Notes under the pieces: generated by a model | What the model saw: only the letters and a program-made list of their open reading frames with translations | What the model was told of the DNA's origin: nothing | The model's database searches: none | From: Methanoculleus sp. UBA430 | GTDB lineage: Archaea; Halobacteriota; Methanomicrobia; Methanomicrobiales; Methanoculleaceae | NCBI RefSeq assembly: GCF_002506585.1 | Contig: NZ_DAXW01000001.1 | Location: 86,874 to 150,873, forward strand | Direction of reading: 5' to 3' | DNA: 64,000 nucleotides | Position numbers and translations under genes: made by a program | Shown: in pieces, positions 18,167 to 26,886 of the stretch | Position numbering within the stretch: position 1 is the stretch's first letter | Layout: the number at the start of each line of letters is the position of its first letter

Positions 18167-18973
18167 TCACAACAGAGCAAACCAGATGTCCCGGAGGCCG
18201 ACGTTGTACTGGGCGATGAAGAGGGCGTCCCCGACGTCGATCACGCCGTTTGTGTGGACATCGGTCTTACGGAACTCTTCGGTGCCGGGGCCAGGCATAT
18301 CCTTCAAACCCACGACCTCCTGGAGGACGAGGAGGGTGTCGGCCTGGTCGACCTCGCCATCGTCGTTCGCGTCGCCGAAGAGGACCGGGGTGGCTCTGAT
18401 ATACCCCGGTCTCGTGGCGGTCAAGAGCCCTCCATCCACCGAGAGCGTGACGGTGTAGTTGCCGGGGAGGGTGTAGGTATGCACCGGATGCTGCTCTATA
18501 GAAGTGCCGCCGTCGCCGAACGACCAGTACCAGGACGATGGATTCTCCGTCGTGATGTCGGTGAACCGAACGGTGAGGGGAACCGGCCCGGCGGTCACAT
18601 CCGCAGAAAAGGCCACCCCGGACATGACCACGAGATCGAAGCGGGTGGAAGTGCCGGGTGTGTAGACCGCCGTCCCGGCGGACATTCCATTCACGAGGAA
18701 GACAATCGCTTTTCCGGCATCGCCCTCCTCCCCACCAACGATCAGCCGCTCATTAAAGAGGGCCTCACCGCCGTAGACCCCGGCGGTCTCGAGGGTAAGC
18801 GACCCGCAATCGCGGTCGTCGATCCGGGCCGTGATGACGGTCCCGGCCGGTGCCGGGCTCCCGTCGACGGTGACCGAGCCCCAGAACTCCGCCGGGAGGA
18901 GAGGGACGGCGGACACGGGCCCGGCAAGGGCGAAGAGAAGGAGTATAACGAGGATCCGCCTCACCCACATCAC
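18167..18973 (-). CDS. Secreted PKD-domain protein with C-terminal dockerin
   Basis: The 268-residue protein has a signal peptide (to about residue 22), a beta-domain (about 30-115; SVTVDGSPAPAGTVITARI) and a PKD domain (about 120-195; SSWYWSFGDGGTSIEQHPVHTY). It ends with a dockerin whose two calcium loops are canonical (DANDDGEVDQAD and DVHTNGVIDVGD). It is secreted and should bind a cohesin. The ATG overlaps the stop of the upstream S-layer-like gene as ATGA, so the two are translationally coupled. The dockerin closely resembles that of the protease (both carry QADTL and VLQEVVGLK), suggesting shared cohesin partners. Confidence 0.88.
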   Translation of the reverse strand: MMWVRRILVILLLFALAGPVSAVPLLPAEFWGSVTVDGSPAPAGTVITARIDDRDCGSLTLETAGVYGGEALFNERLIVGGEEGDAGKAIVFLVNGMSAGTAVYTPGTSTRFDLVVMSGVAFSADVTAGPVPLTVRFTDITTENPSSWYWSFGDGGTSIEQHPVHTYTLPGNYTVTLSVDGGLLTATRPGYIRATPVLFGDANDDGEVDQADTLLVLQEVVGLKDMPGPGTEEFRKTDVHTNGVIDVGDALFIAQYNVGLRDIWFALL

Positions 18974-21900
18974 GCTCCGATGGCACAGAGGGTGCCCGGC
19001 CCGGTCATGTAGAGCCAGTAGCCCCGGCCGGGGTAGACGGACCGGTTATCGGCATACTCCCCGCTCCCGTCGTTAACGATTGCCGTTTCAAAGACCTGGG
19101 TCCCGGCATCGAACCCGATCAGAGTCGTCCATTGCCCGTCTACGGAGAGGAGGGCATCCCGTGCCGCAGGAGGGGTCGTGCCGGTGATCCCGACGGCGTT
19201 CCACCCTGCGACGAGGGTGCGCTCCGACGGCGGGAGCGGAAGCTCTGTCGAGAGGGTGAGCGGGACCGTCGCAGGCCCGGCAGAGTAGATCCAGATCCCT
19301 TCGAGAGGGGCGATCCGGTCGGTCTCCTGGAGGGGTATCCAGGTTCCGCTGGCGGTGTCGTAGCGGAGGGCCGAGTGCCTGTCGGTATCGACGCCGGCAA
19401 ATATCGCCGCGGTGTCGTTCCCGGCCGCAAGCGGCCGCGGGATCGAGATGAAGTTCCAGCCCGGGGAGAGGGTGAGGCAGGGGCCGTCTACGCCGGGAGT
19501 GAACAGGAGGCAGTACCCGCTCTTCGGCACGACCTCTCCTTTAGCGTTGCGTTCAAGAAGACCAAGAAGCACCGGGCTCTCCGCTTTCCCCTCCGGCACG
19601 ATGCCGTCAAGGGAGATCCGGAGACGGACATCCTGCCCGTAATCGAGTTCGAATGCCGAGAGCCCGAAAGACCTGGAGTACCGGGACCCGGTATAGACCG
19701 TCACCCTGTCAAGCTCGATATCGTAAGACCAGTACGGGTCTTCGAGATCGGTGGAGAACTCAAGGCCCGCCAGGTGTTCGGCCCAGGGCGTATCGATGAC
19801 GGCGGCAAGGGCGAGGCTCCCACCGGGAGAGAGTTCGCCAAGTGGAGGGCTCATCCGGATGCTCTCTATCCTGTAGGTGGCCCCTGCCGGGGTGACCGGG
19901 TGGATGATGTTATCGCAGACGTTGAACGGCATGGTTTCCGAGACCAGCCCGTCCGGGGAGACGACCCGGACGCTGTAGCTACCCGGCTCGAGCACCGTTG
20001 CCAGATCGAAACTCCATTCTCCCCCGTCGGTTACAACGACCTCCCCGGAGAGAATACGGACCCCGCCCTCCTCTGCGGTTATCTGGTAGGCCAGCGCCGT
20101 GCCTGCCGGGTAACTGGTACCACCGGTGATTATGAAGGGCTCTCCGTGTGCCTGATCGTCGATCCGGTCGATCCAGATCCAGGACTCCTTCACTACCGAG
20201 AACATGGACTTGGTATAGATGTCATCGACATACCGGGGGTCAAAGGCGCCGAGTAGCGTGTTCACCGCGTCGGACACCGGGGGGTTCGTGATGTCCACAG
20301 GACCCATGCCGGGTGCAAAAAGAAACCCGGTATCGTTGGCAAAGACCTCAAATTCGTTGCGGGTCAACGGATGCTGGACGACAACGTAGTATGGACTGCT
20401 CTGGACGAATTTTCCGGTCTCGGTGCCCTCAAGGACGTACTCGAAGGTGCCGTCAGCATCAACCCGCACCGGGACACCGAGTATCCGGCAGTCCGGACCG
20501 ATGATCCAGACCTGGACGGAGCCCGGCGCTCCCGTTGCAGTCCCACCTATCCGGTACTCGTCGCCCGGGACAAGAGTGGGGCCGGAGGCCTCTGCGGTGA
20601 GGGTAGGAGATTGGAGCAGGAATGAGGCCGTTGAGTACCGGGCGTCGCCGAGATCCCCCCTGGCGCAGGGCTGCGAGGCGGCGTAGATGGTGAAGATGCC
20701 GGCATCGAGGATCCGGTCGAGATCGGCGGTGTTCCACCGGTAAGACCAGGTATCGTCGGGCGCGACAGTTGCCCGGGTGAAGGTGCTGCCGTCGCCGGTC
20801 CGAACCTTCACGCTGGTTTCCTCAAGCCTGACGCCGTTGCCGTCAAGGTTCGGGCCGGTCAGGAAGAGGTAGGTGGTGTCGCTCTCGGTGTTGGTCCCGG
20901 AGAAGACGATCTCCTCGCCAATAGTGTAGGCACCGATGCCGGATGCCATGACAGTGACAGAGCCCTTCTCGACCCAGACCGTGACCTCATCGTAGAGGGT
21001 CGCGTCTGCCAGGTCCTCGACGCAGATGGAGAAAGCCCGATTGTGGGTGCTCTGGTTGGTGTTGAACTGGACGGACCGGGTGCCGGCGGCGGTGGTTGTG
21101 AGGCTCGCCTCAGCGGGAGTGATGGTGGTGACACCGACCTGGCCGGGGGCGATCACCGGGTACTCTCCGGGGTCAAGGCCAGCGACATCCCTGACAGAGA
21201 GACGGTAGTCCCTGTTCGGCTCACCGGCGACGGTCACGGTGAAGCTGTTGCCGCGAATGACGGTCTCTTTATTGGTCGACAAAAAGAGTTGTGAAGTGAT
21301 GACCTCGAAAGCCACGGTATTGGTGTCAAAACCCTTCCCGTAGAAGTCGGAAACGGCGGGCCAGACAGCCTGTGCGGTGTAAGTCCCTGCCCCGGCGTTC
21401 TGCAGCGGTATGGGAGCGGTGATGTTCTGCTGGCTGCCGGCGAGACCCACACCTCTGAGATCCACGCCCTCGAACACCGTCAACGTACCCCCGCCAGGGG
21501 TGGTGACCCTGATCTCCATGGCAGCGTCCGGGAGGGGTCCGACGTTGTGAACGATCCGGAACTGGATGTCGTTTGAGCGGGAAACGGACCGCCCGTTCAC
21601 GGAGGTGGTTGTGCCGTTCAACAGAACATCAAGACCCGTCGCGGGGATCTCGATGAAGACAACACCGGCAGCCCGGCTCGGATCGAAGAGGGGGGTGCCG
21701 TCGGTGAACGCATACCAGGTACCGGTCGCCGTTCCAACCGCAGAAGCGGTCAGTTCGAACTTCGAGACGTCGGCTACCGCGATGGTCTGCCCGACGGTCC
21801 CGGAACTCGGCGTTGATATGCTGCTGTAGTAAACCAGTGTCCCGGACGAGACACTGAGGGTTTCATAAGATGCCGTCGTCTCACATCCCGGCTGATCGGG

Positions 21901-22083
21901 CAGGTCTCCTTCTCCGGAAAGGACGACCGGAGGGGCATTGAAGACAGGACTCAGGTCGAGGCTCTCTTCACCAACGTAGATAGTATCACCGTTGTAAACA
22001 CTCCGTGCTGTAGCCGGGGACGCAGCCAGCATGGCCAGGAGGACCACGGCAACCGCCGCCAGAAATGCCGTTCGTTTGATCAT
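18970..22083 (-). CDS. S-layer-like surface protein (DUF3821-type)
   Basis: This is a ~1037-residue secreted protein. I place the start at ATG 22083 (MIKRTAFLAAV) because a GGAG site lies just upstream and a signal peptide (to about Ala27) follows directly; the frame stays open further upstream without a signal. The N-terminal region (VYNGDTIYVGEESLDLS, later DGTPLFDPSRAAG) matches the DUF3821/S-layer glycoprotein type common in Methanomicrobiales. Many Ig-like repeats follow. The C terminus has two GWN-type beta-units (SPGWNFISIP, VAGWNAVGI). No C-terminal membrane helix is visible, so retention probably depends on lattice contacts. It is coupled to the PKD-dockerin gene. Confidence 0.8.
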   Translation of the reverse strand: MIKRTAFLAAVAVVLLAMLAASPATARSVYNGDTIYVGEESLDLSPVFNAPPVVLSGEGDLPDQPGCETTASYETLSVSSGTLVYYSSISTPSSGTVGQTIAVADVSKFELTASAVGTATGTWYAFTDGTPLFDPSRAAGVVFIEIPATGLDVLLNGTTTSVNGRSVSRSNDIQFRIVHNVGPLPDAAMEIRVTTPGGGTLTVFEGVDLRGVGLAGSQQNITAPIPLQNAGAGTYTAQAVWPAVSDFYGKGFDTNTVAFEVITSQLFLSTNKETVIRGNSFTVTVAGEPNRDYRLSVRDVAGLDPGEYPVIAPGQVGVTTITPAEASLTTTAAGTRSVQFNTNQSTHNRAFSICVEDLADATLYDEVTVWVEKGSVTVMASGIGAYTIGEEIVFSGTNTESDTTYLFLTGPNLDGNGVRLEETSVKVRTGDGSTFTRATVAPDDTWSYRWNTADLDRILDAGIFTIYAASQPCARGDLGDARYSTASFLLQSPTLTAEASGPTLVPGDEYRIGGTATGAPGSVQVWIIGPDCRILGVPVRVDADGTFEYVLEGTETGKFVQSSPYYVVVQHPLTRNEFEVFANDTGFLFAPGMGPVDITNPPVSDAVNTLLGAFDPRYVDDIYTKSMFSVVKESWIWIDRIDDQAHGEPFIITGGTSYPAGTALAYQITAEEGGVRILSGEVVVTDGGEWSFDLATVLEPGSYSVRVVSPDGLVSETMPFNVCDNIIHPVTPAGATYRIESIRMSPPLGELSPGGSLALAAVIDTPWAEHLAGLEFSTDLEDPYWSYDIELDRVTVYTGSRYSRSFGLSAFELDYGQDVRLRISLDGIVPEGKAESPVLLGLLERNAKGEVVPKSGYCLLFTPGVDGPCLTLSPGWNFISIPRPLAAGNDTAAIFAGVDTDRHSALRYDTASGTWIPLQETDRIAPLEGIWIYSAGPATVPLTLSTELPLPPSERTLVAGWNAVGITGTTPPAARDALLSVDGQWTTLIGFDAGTQVFETAIVNDGSGEYADNRSVYPGRGYWLYMTGPGTLCAIGA

Positions 22084-22318
22084 GGTAGATCTCCACTCCG
22101 CATGATGCGTCACCGAAAGAGGTTGAAACCGGCAGGACATGCCGCCTGCGGATGGTTTGAACACAATACAGAACGCCAAACCGTTAGAACCCGTCATCCC
22201 GTGCGCAGAAGTTCATCCTGCGCCGTGTAAAATAAACGTTCCGCTATTGTCCGGCACAGGAGGGACGGGAAGGTGAAAAATACACGGACCAGGAGAGATA
22301 TGATCCCCCAGGGCCCCG

Positions 22319-24460
22319 TCACCCGACCTTCAGCACCACCAGCGTGATATCGTCGAACTGTGGTTGACTGCCGGCGTGGGCGGTGACATCCTCCACGATC
22401 GCATCGATGATCTCCCGTGCCCCGCGGTCCAGCAGTCCCGAGATGAGTGCGGTAAGACGCCCCATGCCGTACTCCTCCTCATGCTCGTTTGTGGCCTCGG
22501 TCACTCCGTCGGTGTAGAAGACCACCGTGTCGCCCGGATGCAGTTTGAGCTCCACGAGCTCCAGCTCGATGTCATCAAAGATCCCGAGTGCGATCCCCTT
22601 CCCCCTGAGGAGTTCTGCCGCGCTCGATCCCTCCCTGAAGAGGAGAGGAGGGTTGTGCCCCGCGTTCACGTAAGAGAAGGTTCCTTTTCGGGTATCCAGG
22701 ATGCCGTAGAAGAGCGTGACGAACATGCAGGTCTTTGAATCCATGCAGATGTAGCGGTTCGCCTCAAGGATCGACCCGGCGGGGTCCAGGCTCTGCGAGG
22801 CGCTCGCCCGGACGAGGGTGCGGGCGAGCGCCATGAACAGGGCGGCCGGAACGCCTTTTCCCGAGACGTCGGCGATCTCAACGCCCCAGCAGCCTTCCCC
22901 GACCGGGATGTAGTCGAAGAAGTCCCCGCCCACCTCCCGGGCGGGGAGGTTGAAGCCCGCGAGGTCGAACCCGGGGAGCACCGGCGCCGACTCGGGCAGG
23001 ATGCTCTGCTGAATCTCCTTTGCAATCTCGAGTTCCTTCGCGATCCGCTCTTTCTCTGCGGTCGTCCGCCGGAGGTTCTCGATATGTTCCTTCAGTTCCG
23101 TTGCCATCCGGTTGAAAGAGTGGGCAAGGTCCTCGAACTCGTCCCCGGTCTCCACATTCACCTTGAACCCGAGATCGCCACGGCCTATGGCCTCCGAGCC
23201 CTTCTGCAGTTCCTCGATGGGCCGGGTGATGTGACGGGTGACGGCGAGAGTCAGGAGGGCGACGATCACAAGCAGTGCCAGGAACGCCCCGGTAAAGACG
23301 GTCTTCATCCGGTCCTGCTGGGCGCTGATGTGCGCCGCAGTGTCTTCCGATGCCTGAAGGATACTCTCCCGCGTCGTTCGGATCGGCGCGAGCACCTCGT
23401 TGACCGGCATCACCACCCCGATGCTCCAGTTCACGCTCCGGATGGGAGCATACGCGATGAACCGCTCGCCGTCCTCAAACCCGGCCCGGGCGACCCCGGT
23501 CTCCCCCGCGATCATCTTCCCGGCAACTGCGACCAGGTCCGGGTTCTCGCTCGCGAGGAGGTTCTCGGTGACGAACGACTCGTCCCACCGCATATCCCCC
23601 GACGTGAGGCCGGGCCGGCTGATGACGTTCCCGTACTGGTCGATCAGCATGGCATAGCCCCGGTCTCCCACCTGGGTCCCGACGATCTGCTGGTTGATCG
23701 TTTCGATCGTCACATCCGCACCGACCACCCAGACCCAGCCCCTGTCGGGGTCGTAGACCGGCCGTGAGCAGGTCACCATCAGGCCGTGCCCGATAAGGTC
23801 GACGTACGGCTCAGACCAGACCAGTCCGCCCCCCTCATTCGCCTGCACGAACCAGCTCCTGAGCCGGGGATCGCACGTGGCATCGAGCCCGGTCGTCCAG
23901 GGGTAGATCATCGCCATCCCGGAGCTCGTCCCGACGTAGACGCCGGCAAGATGCCGGTTCGTAGCGGAGACTGGAATGAAGATGTCGTCCATCGTCCCCG
24001 CGGCGTCCTGCTCCTCGCTAAGATGGCCGGCGTCGATGCCGGGCGAGAGGAAGAGGACGGAGGTTGCACGCCGGTCTGCCGGTTCTTCATCCTGCAGGTA
24101 GAAGTGCCGCGGCCGGACCATGGACGGGTTCTCCATGACGGTCGCGGCGTAGCGCTCCATGACCTCAAGGTCCCCGCTCACCTGTTCAAAGACGATGTTG
24201 CTGATGTAGCCCTGGTCCTGCGCAAGCCGGAGAAGCGACTCCTCGGCGTTGCGTTCGAGCGCGGCGGTGCTGTCGTTCATCGCACGCGCCCCGAGATCGG
24301 TGCTCCGCTCAAGCGCGTAGCGGCCGACATCGTCCATCTGAACGAAGGCAAGAGAACCGGCGAGGAGGAGAGCAACCGTCGAGAGGGCCAGGAATACGAG
24401 GAGGAACTTGGTCCTGACCGGGATCCTGATCCGGTGGCCCTCCGGCTCGCTCTGGCTCAT
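22319..24460 (-). CDS. Membrane PP2C/SpoIIE-family serine phosphatase with Cache sensor and HAMP
   Basis: This ~713-residue protein resembles RsbU-type phosphatases that dephosphorylate anti-sigma-antagonist-like partners. From ATG 24460 (MSQSEPEG) it has a first membrane helix (about 19-41) and a large extracytoplasmic dCache-like ligand domain (about 45-350; WSEPYVD, RPVYDPDRGW). A second helix (~360-382), a HAMP linker and a C-terminal SpoIIE domain follow; the domain has metal-binding Asp residues in GDFFDYIP, DVSGKGVPAALFM and YTDGVTEA. It should couple an external small molecule to phosphatase activity. The neighbouring PAS kinase may share its pathway; no STAS or anti-factor gene is in the window. 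Confidence 0.9.
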   Translation of the reverse strand: MSQSEPEGHRIRIPVRTKFLLVFLALSTVALLLAGSLAFVQMDDVGRYALERSTDLGARAMNDSTAALERNAEESLLRLAQDQGYISNIVFEQVSGDLEVMERYAATVMENPSMVRPRHFYLQDEEPADRRATSVLFLSPGIDAGHLSEEQDAAGTMDDIFIPVSATNRHLAGVYVGTSSGMAMIYPWTTGLDATCDPRLRSWFVQANEGGGLVWSEPYVDLIGHGLMVTCSRPVYDPDRGWVWVVGADVTIETINQQIVGTQVGDRGYAMLIDQYGNVISRPGLTSGDMRWDESFVTENLLASENPDLVAVAGKMIAGETGVARAGFEDGERFIAYAPIRSVNWSIGVVMPVNEVLAPIRTTRESILQASEDTAAHISAQQDRMKTVFTGAFLALLVIVALLTLAVTRHITRPIEELQKGSEAIGRGDLGFKVNVETGDEFEDLAHSFNRMATELKEHIENLRRTTAEKERIAKELEIAKEIQQSILPESAPVLPGFDLAGFNLPAREVGGDFFDYIPVGEGCWGVEIADVSGKGVPAALFMALARTLVRASASQSLDPAGSILEANRYICMDSKTCMFVTLFYGILDTRKGTFSYVNAGHNPPLLFREGSSAAELLRGKGIALGIFDDIELELVELKLHPGDTVVFYTDGVTEATNEHEEEYGMGRLTALISGLLDRGAREIIDAIVEDVTAHAGSQPQFDDITLVVLKVG

Positions 24461-24492
24461 CAATAAGATTGTTCCGGGAAAGGAGATAAGGC

Positions 24493-24639
24493 ATGCTGGA
24501 TCGAATTCGCCTTCTCTGCGGCCTCGCGATCGCAGAGGACAGGTCGCTGCTCGTGGGCGACGACACCAACGGCGTGATCTACCGCGTCTCGTACGCGGAA
24601 GCGGAGAACGCGACGGGCAACGCCACAACGACCGGGTGA
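24493..24639 (+). pseudogene. Relic of a PQQ-type sugar/sorbosone dehydrogenase C-terminus
   Basis: A 49-codon open frame ends with residues resembling the last beta-propeller blade of soluble aldose/sorbosone dehydrogenases (GLAIAEDRSLLVGDDTNG then VIYRVSY), followed by a short Asn/Thr tail and a stop. It begins ~33 bases from the phosphatase start on the other strand. The rest of the enzyme is absent. I read it as the surviving 3' end of a deleted gene. Similarity is judged by eye only. Confidence 0.5.
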
Positions 24640-24649
24640 ACAGCCCGGT

Positions 24650-26665
24650 TCAGGCCCGCCCGGTACTTTCGCCCTTCACCTCCCGGAGGAGGAAGGAGAA
24701 CGCCGCCCCCTCCTCCGGTCGGCCCGGTATGCGGTCCTCGACCCAGATCCGGCCGCCGTAACGGTCGATGAGGATCCCCACCAGGTAGAGGCCGAGGCCC
24801 TCCCCCACGCCGCGCTGCTTCTTCTCGTAGCGGTGAAAGATCTCGTCCTTCCGGGTGTCGGGGACGCCACGGCCGGTGTCCGCAACCGTCACCCGGACAA
24901 ACCCGTCTCCTCTGTCCTCCGCCCGGATGAAGACCTCGACACCGGGACCCCCGTGCCTGACCGCGTTCCCGATCAGGTTCGTAAAGACCTCGGAGAGGAG
25001 ATCGTCGGCCAAGACCTGCCGGCGAACCTCCTCATACCGGAGGGGAAGATCCGGGAAATGGGTGGCTTCCTCCCGGATGACCGCATCGAGGTCGATCGCC
25101 CGGATATCAGGTGGTCCTGCATGGATCCGCCGGATCTTCGAGACGATGCCGAGGATCTCGATACTCTTGCCGATGCTCTTCTTCAGGCTCGCCACGTAAC
25201 AGGCCGCCTCCCCATCCAGCGAGTCCTGGAGGAGTTCGGCGTAGAGGTTCGAGACGTTCTCGGTGTTCCCGATATCGTGCGTCAGGATGTCCAGGTAGAG
25301 GTTCGCCTCCCGGTGGGCGGACTCGAGATCCCGATGAACCCGGGCGATCTCCTCCTCCGCCTCCTTTCGCCCGGTGACATCCCGGACAATGCCGCCACGG
25401 TAGAGCGGCCGTCCGTCCGGATCGCAGATGACCGTGAAGTGGTCTTCAAGCCAGCGGTATTCGCCGTGCTTTGCCCGGAACCGGTACACGAGAAGTCCCT
25501 GGCCCGATGCGATTGCGTTGCTGAGCTCCGCTCCGACCGACGGCCGGTCATCGGGATGGATGCGATCCATGACCTCTGCGATATTCATCGCAGCCATCTC
25601 CTCTGCCGTAAAGCCGAGGATCTGCTCGATGACCGGGCTCATGTAGTCGTACCGGTCGGCCTGCAGGTTGCGCCGGTAAGCCGCGTCGAGCGAGTTCTCA
25701 AGAACCGCCCGGAACCGTTCCTCGCTCTCCCGCAGGGCGTTCTCTGCAAGCTTCCGCTTCGTGATGTCGGTGAAGAACGCTGTGGTGTATCCCGGCCGGG
25801 TCGAGAAGGCGGTGACTTCATGCCACTTCTCAAGAGAGGGCATCCGGTACTCGAACGTCACCGACCTGCCGGTCAACGCCACATCTCCGTAGGTGGCAAT
25901 GAGATCGGCGACCTCCACCGGGTCAAAGGTTTCAGTTATCCGCCGGTTCAGGACGATCTCGCGAGATCTCCCGGAAAACGCTTCAAATGTCCCGTTAACC
26001 TCTAAAAAGACAAAATCAACAGCCCGCCCGGAAGCATCGGTGATGATCCGGCAGTGAGCGTAGCCGACGAGCGGGTTGTCGAGCGCCTGCCGGTACCACT
26101 CCATGCTCTCCCGCAGGGCATCCTCCACCCTTTTTCGCTCGGAGTCGTCGTAGGTGTAGGCCTGGATCTCGATCAGTTCCCCGTTCGCATCGAAGCGCCC
26201 GACCAGGTTCTCGACGACGTGGATACGGGTGCCGTCCCGGCGTTTTCGGGTTCGACCCTGGTTCTCGATCTTTCCCTCCTGCCGGAGGCGTAGAAGGAGC
26301 AGCTCCCGGTCGCCGGGGTCCTCGTAGAGGTCCAGGATGCTGGTGTCCAGTGCTTCGTTTACGGAGGCAAACCCGAAGATCCTGACAAACGCAGGGTTGC
26401 AGGCGATTATCCGGCCATCCGTCGCGGTGACGAAGTCGCCGGTGAGATCGTTCTCAAACAGCCGCCGGTAACGTTCCTCGCTCTCCAGCAGGGCATTCTT
26501 CGTAGATTGCAAGGTCGCGTTCTCGGCCCGGAGCGCCCGGTTCTCGGCCAGAAGTGCCGCAATGCGCTCGTCAACCGACAGATCTCCTGCCGCGGGGCCC
26601 TCCTGCCCGCCCCCCTCTGCTCCGCTGGTGAGCAAAGCCTCTGCTTCCTCGGAACGTGCCGTCAT
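24650..26665 (-). CDS. Cytoplasmic multi-PAS sensor histidine kinase
   Basis: This 671-residue protein has no membrane helix. An N-terminal Glu/Ala/Leu-rich coiled coil (about 30-58, containing LLAENRALRAEN) leads into about four PAS domains (ESEERYRRLFEN, ESMEWYRQALDN, SEERFRAVLEN; RDVTGRKEAEEE closes the last). The phospho-acceptor helix has His in LDILTHDIGN (~residue 480), a form frequent in methanogen kinases. A HATPase domain follows, with N box NLIGNAVRHGG and G boxes ADTGRGVPD and GLGLYLVG. No receiver domain is attached and no response regulator is adjacent. I chose ATG 26665 over an upstream TTG at 26701. Confidence 0.92.
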   Translation of the reverse strand: MTARSEEAEALLTSGAEGGGQEGPAAGDLSVDERIAALLAENRALRAENATLQSTKNALLESEERYRRLFENDLTGDFVTATDGRIIACNPAFVRIFGFASVNEALDTSILDLYEDPGDRELLLLRLRQEGKIENQGRTRKRRDGTRIHVVENLVGRFDANGELIEIQAYTYDDSERKRVEDALRESMEWYRQALDNPLVGYAHCRIITDASGRAVDFVFLEVNGTFEAFSGRSREIVLNRRITETFDPVEVADLIATYGDVALTGRSVTFEYRMPSLEKWHEVTAFSTRPGYTTAFFTDITKRKLAENALRESEERFRAVLENSLDAAYRRNLQADRYDYMSPVIEQILGFTAEEMAAMNIAEVMDRIHPDDRPSVGAELSNAIASGQGLLVYRFRAKHGEYRWLEDHFTVICDPDGRPLYRGGIVRDVTGRKEAEEEIARVHRDLESAHREANLYLDILTHDIGNTENVSNLYAELLQDSLDGEAACYVASLKKSIGKSIEILGIVSKIRRIHAGPPDIRAIDLDAVIREEATHFPDLPLRYEEVRRQVLADDLLSEVFTNLIGNAVRHGGPGVEVFIRAEDRGDGFVRVTVADTGRGVPDTRKDEIFHRYEKKQRGVGEGLGLYLVGILIDRYGGRIWVEDRIPGRPEEGAAFSFLLREVKGESTGRA

Positions 26666-26791
26666 TTGAGATCCCGGTGGAGTTCTCACGCTGATTATCA
26701 ACTGAGATTCATCCGTAGTGTATTAATACTACCTTGAGCGGGTAGGGGGAGAGCCATGAACTCCGACCCCCCGGCGACGGTGCTCCTTCTT

Positions 26792-26826
26792 CCCGGGGCC
26801 GTAACCTCCGGCAGCGCGGCCCCGGG
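26792..26826. repeat. Perfect 10-bp inverted repeat between the kinase and methyltransferase genes
   Basis: cccggggccg (26792-26801) pairs with cggccccggg (26817-26826) around a 15-base loop. It lies about 60 bases upstream of the methyltransferase start. It may be a transcript-end structure, an operator, or the edge of the acquired methyltransferase segment. Confidence 0.55.
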
Positions 26827-26886
26827 TCAGACTCTTATTGTCATACAACCCATGTGATTTACGTTGCAGCCTGACGGGAGGTGCGT

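Noticed and set aside
22084..22197. N-terminal extension of the S-layer-like protein
   Set aside because: It would bury the signal peptide 38 residues inside; ATG 22083 has a GGAG site and an immediate signal sequence.
24461..24628. N-terminal extension of the SpoIIE phosphatase
   Set aside because: The extra 56 residues are Arg/Pro-rich and antisense to the dehydrogenase relic; the natural start with a membrane helix is ATG 24460.
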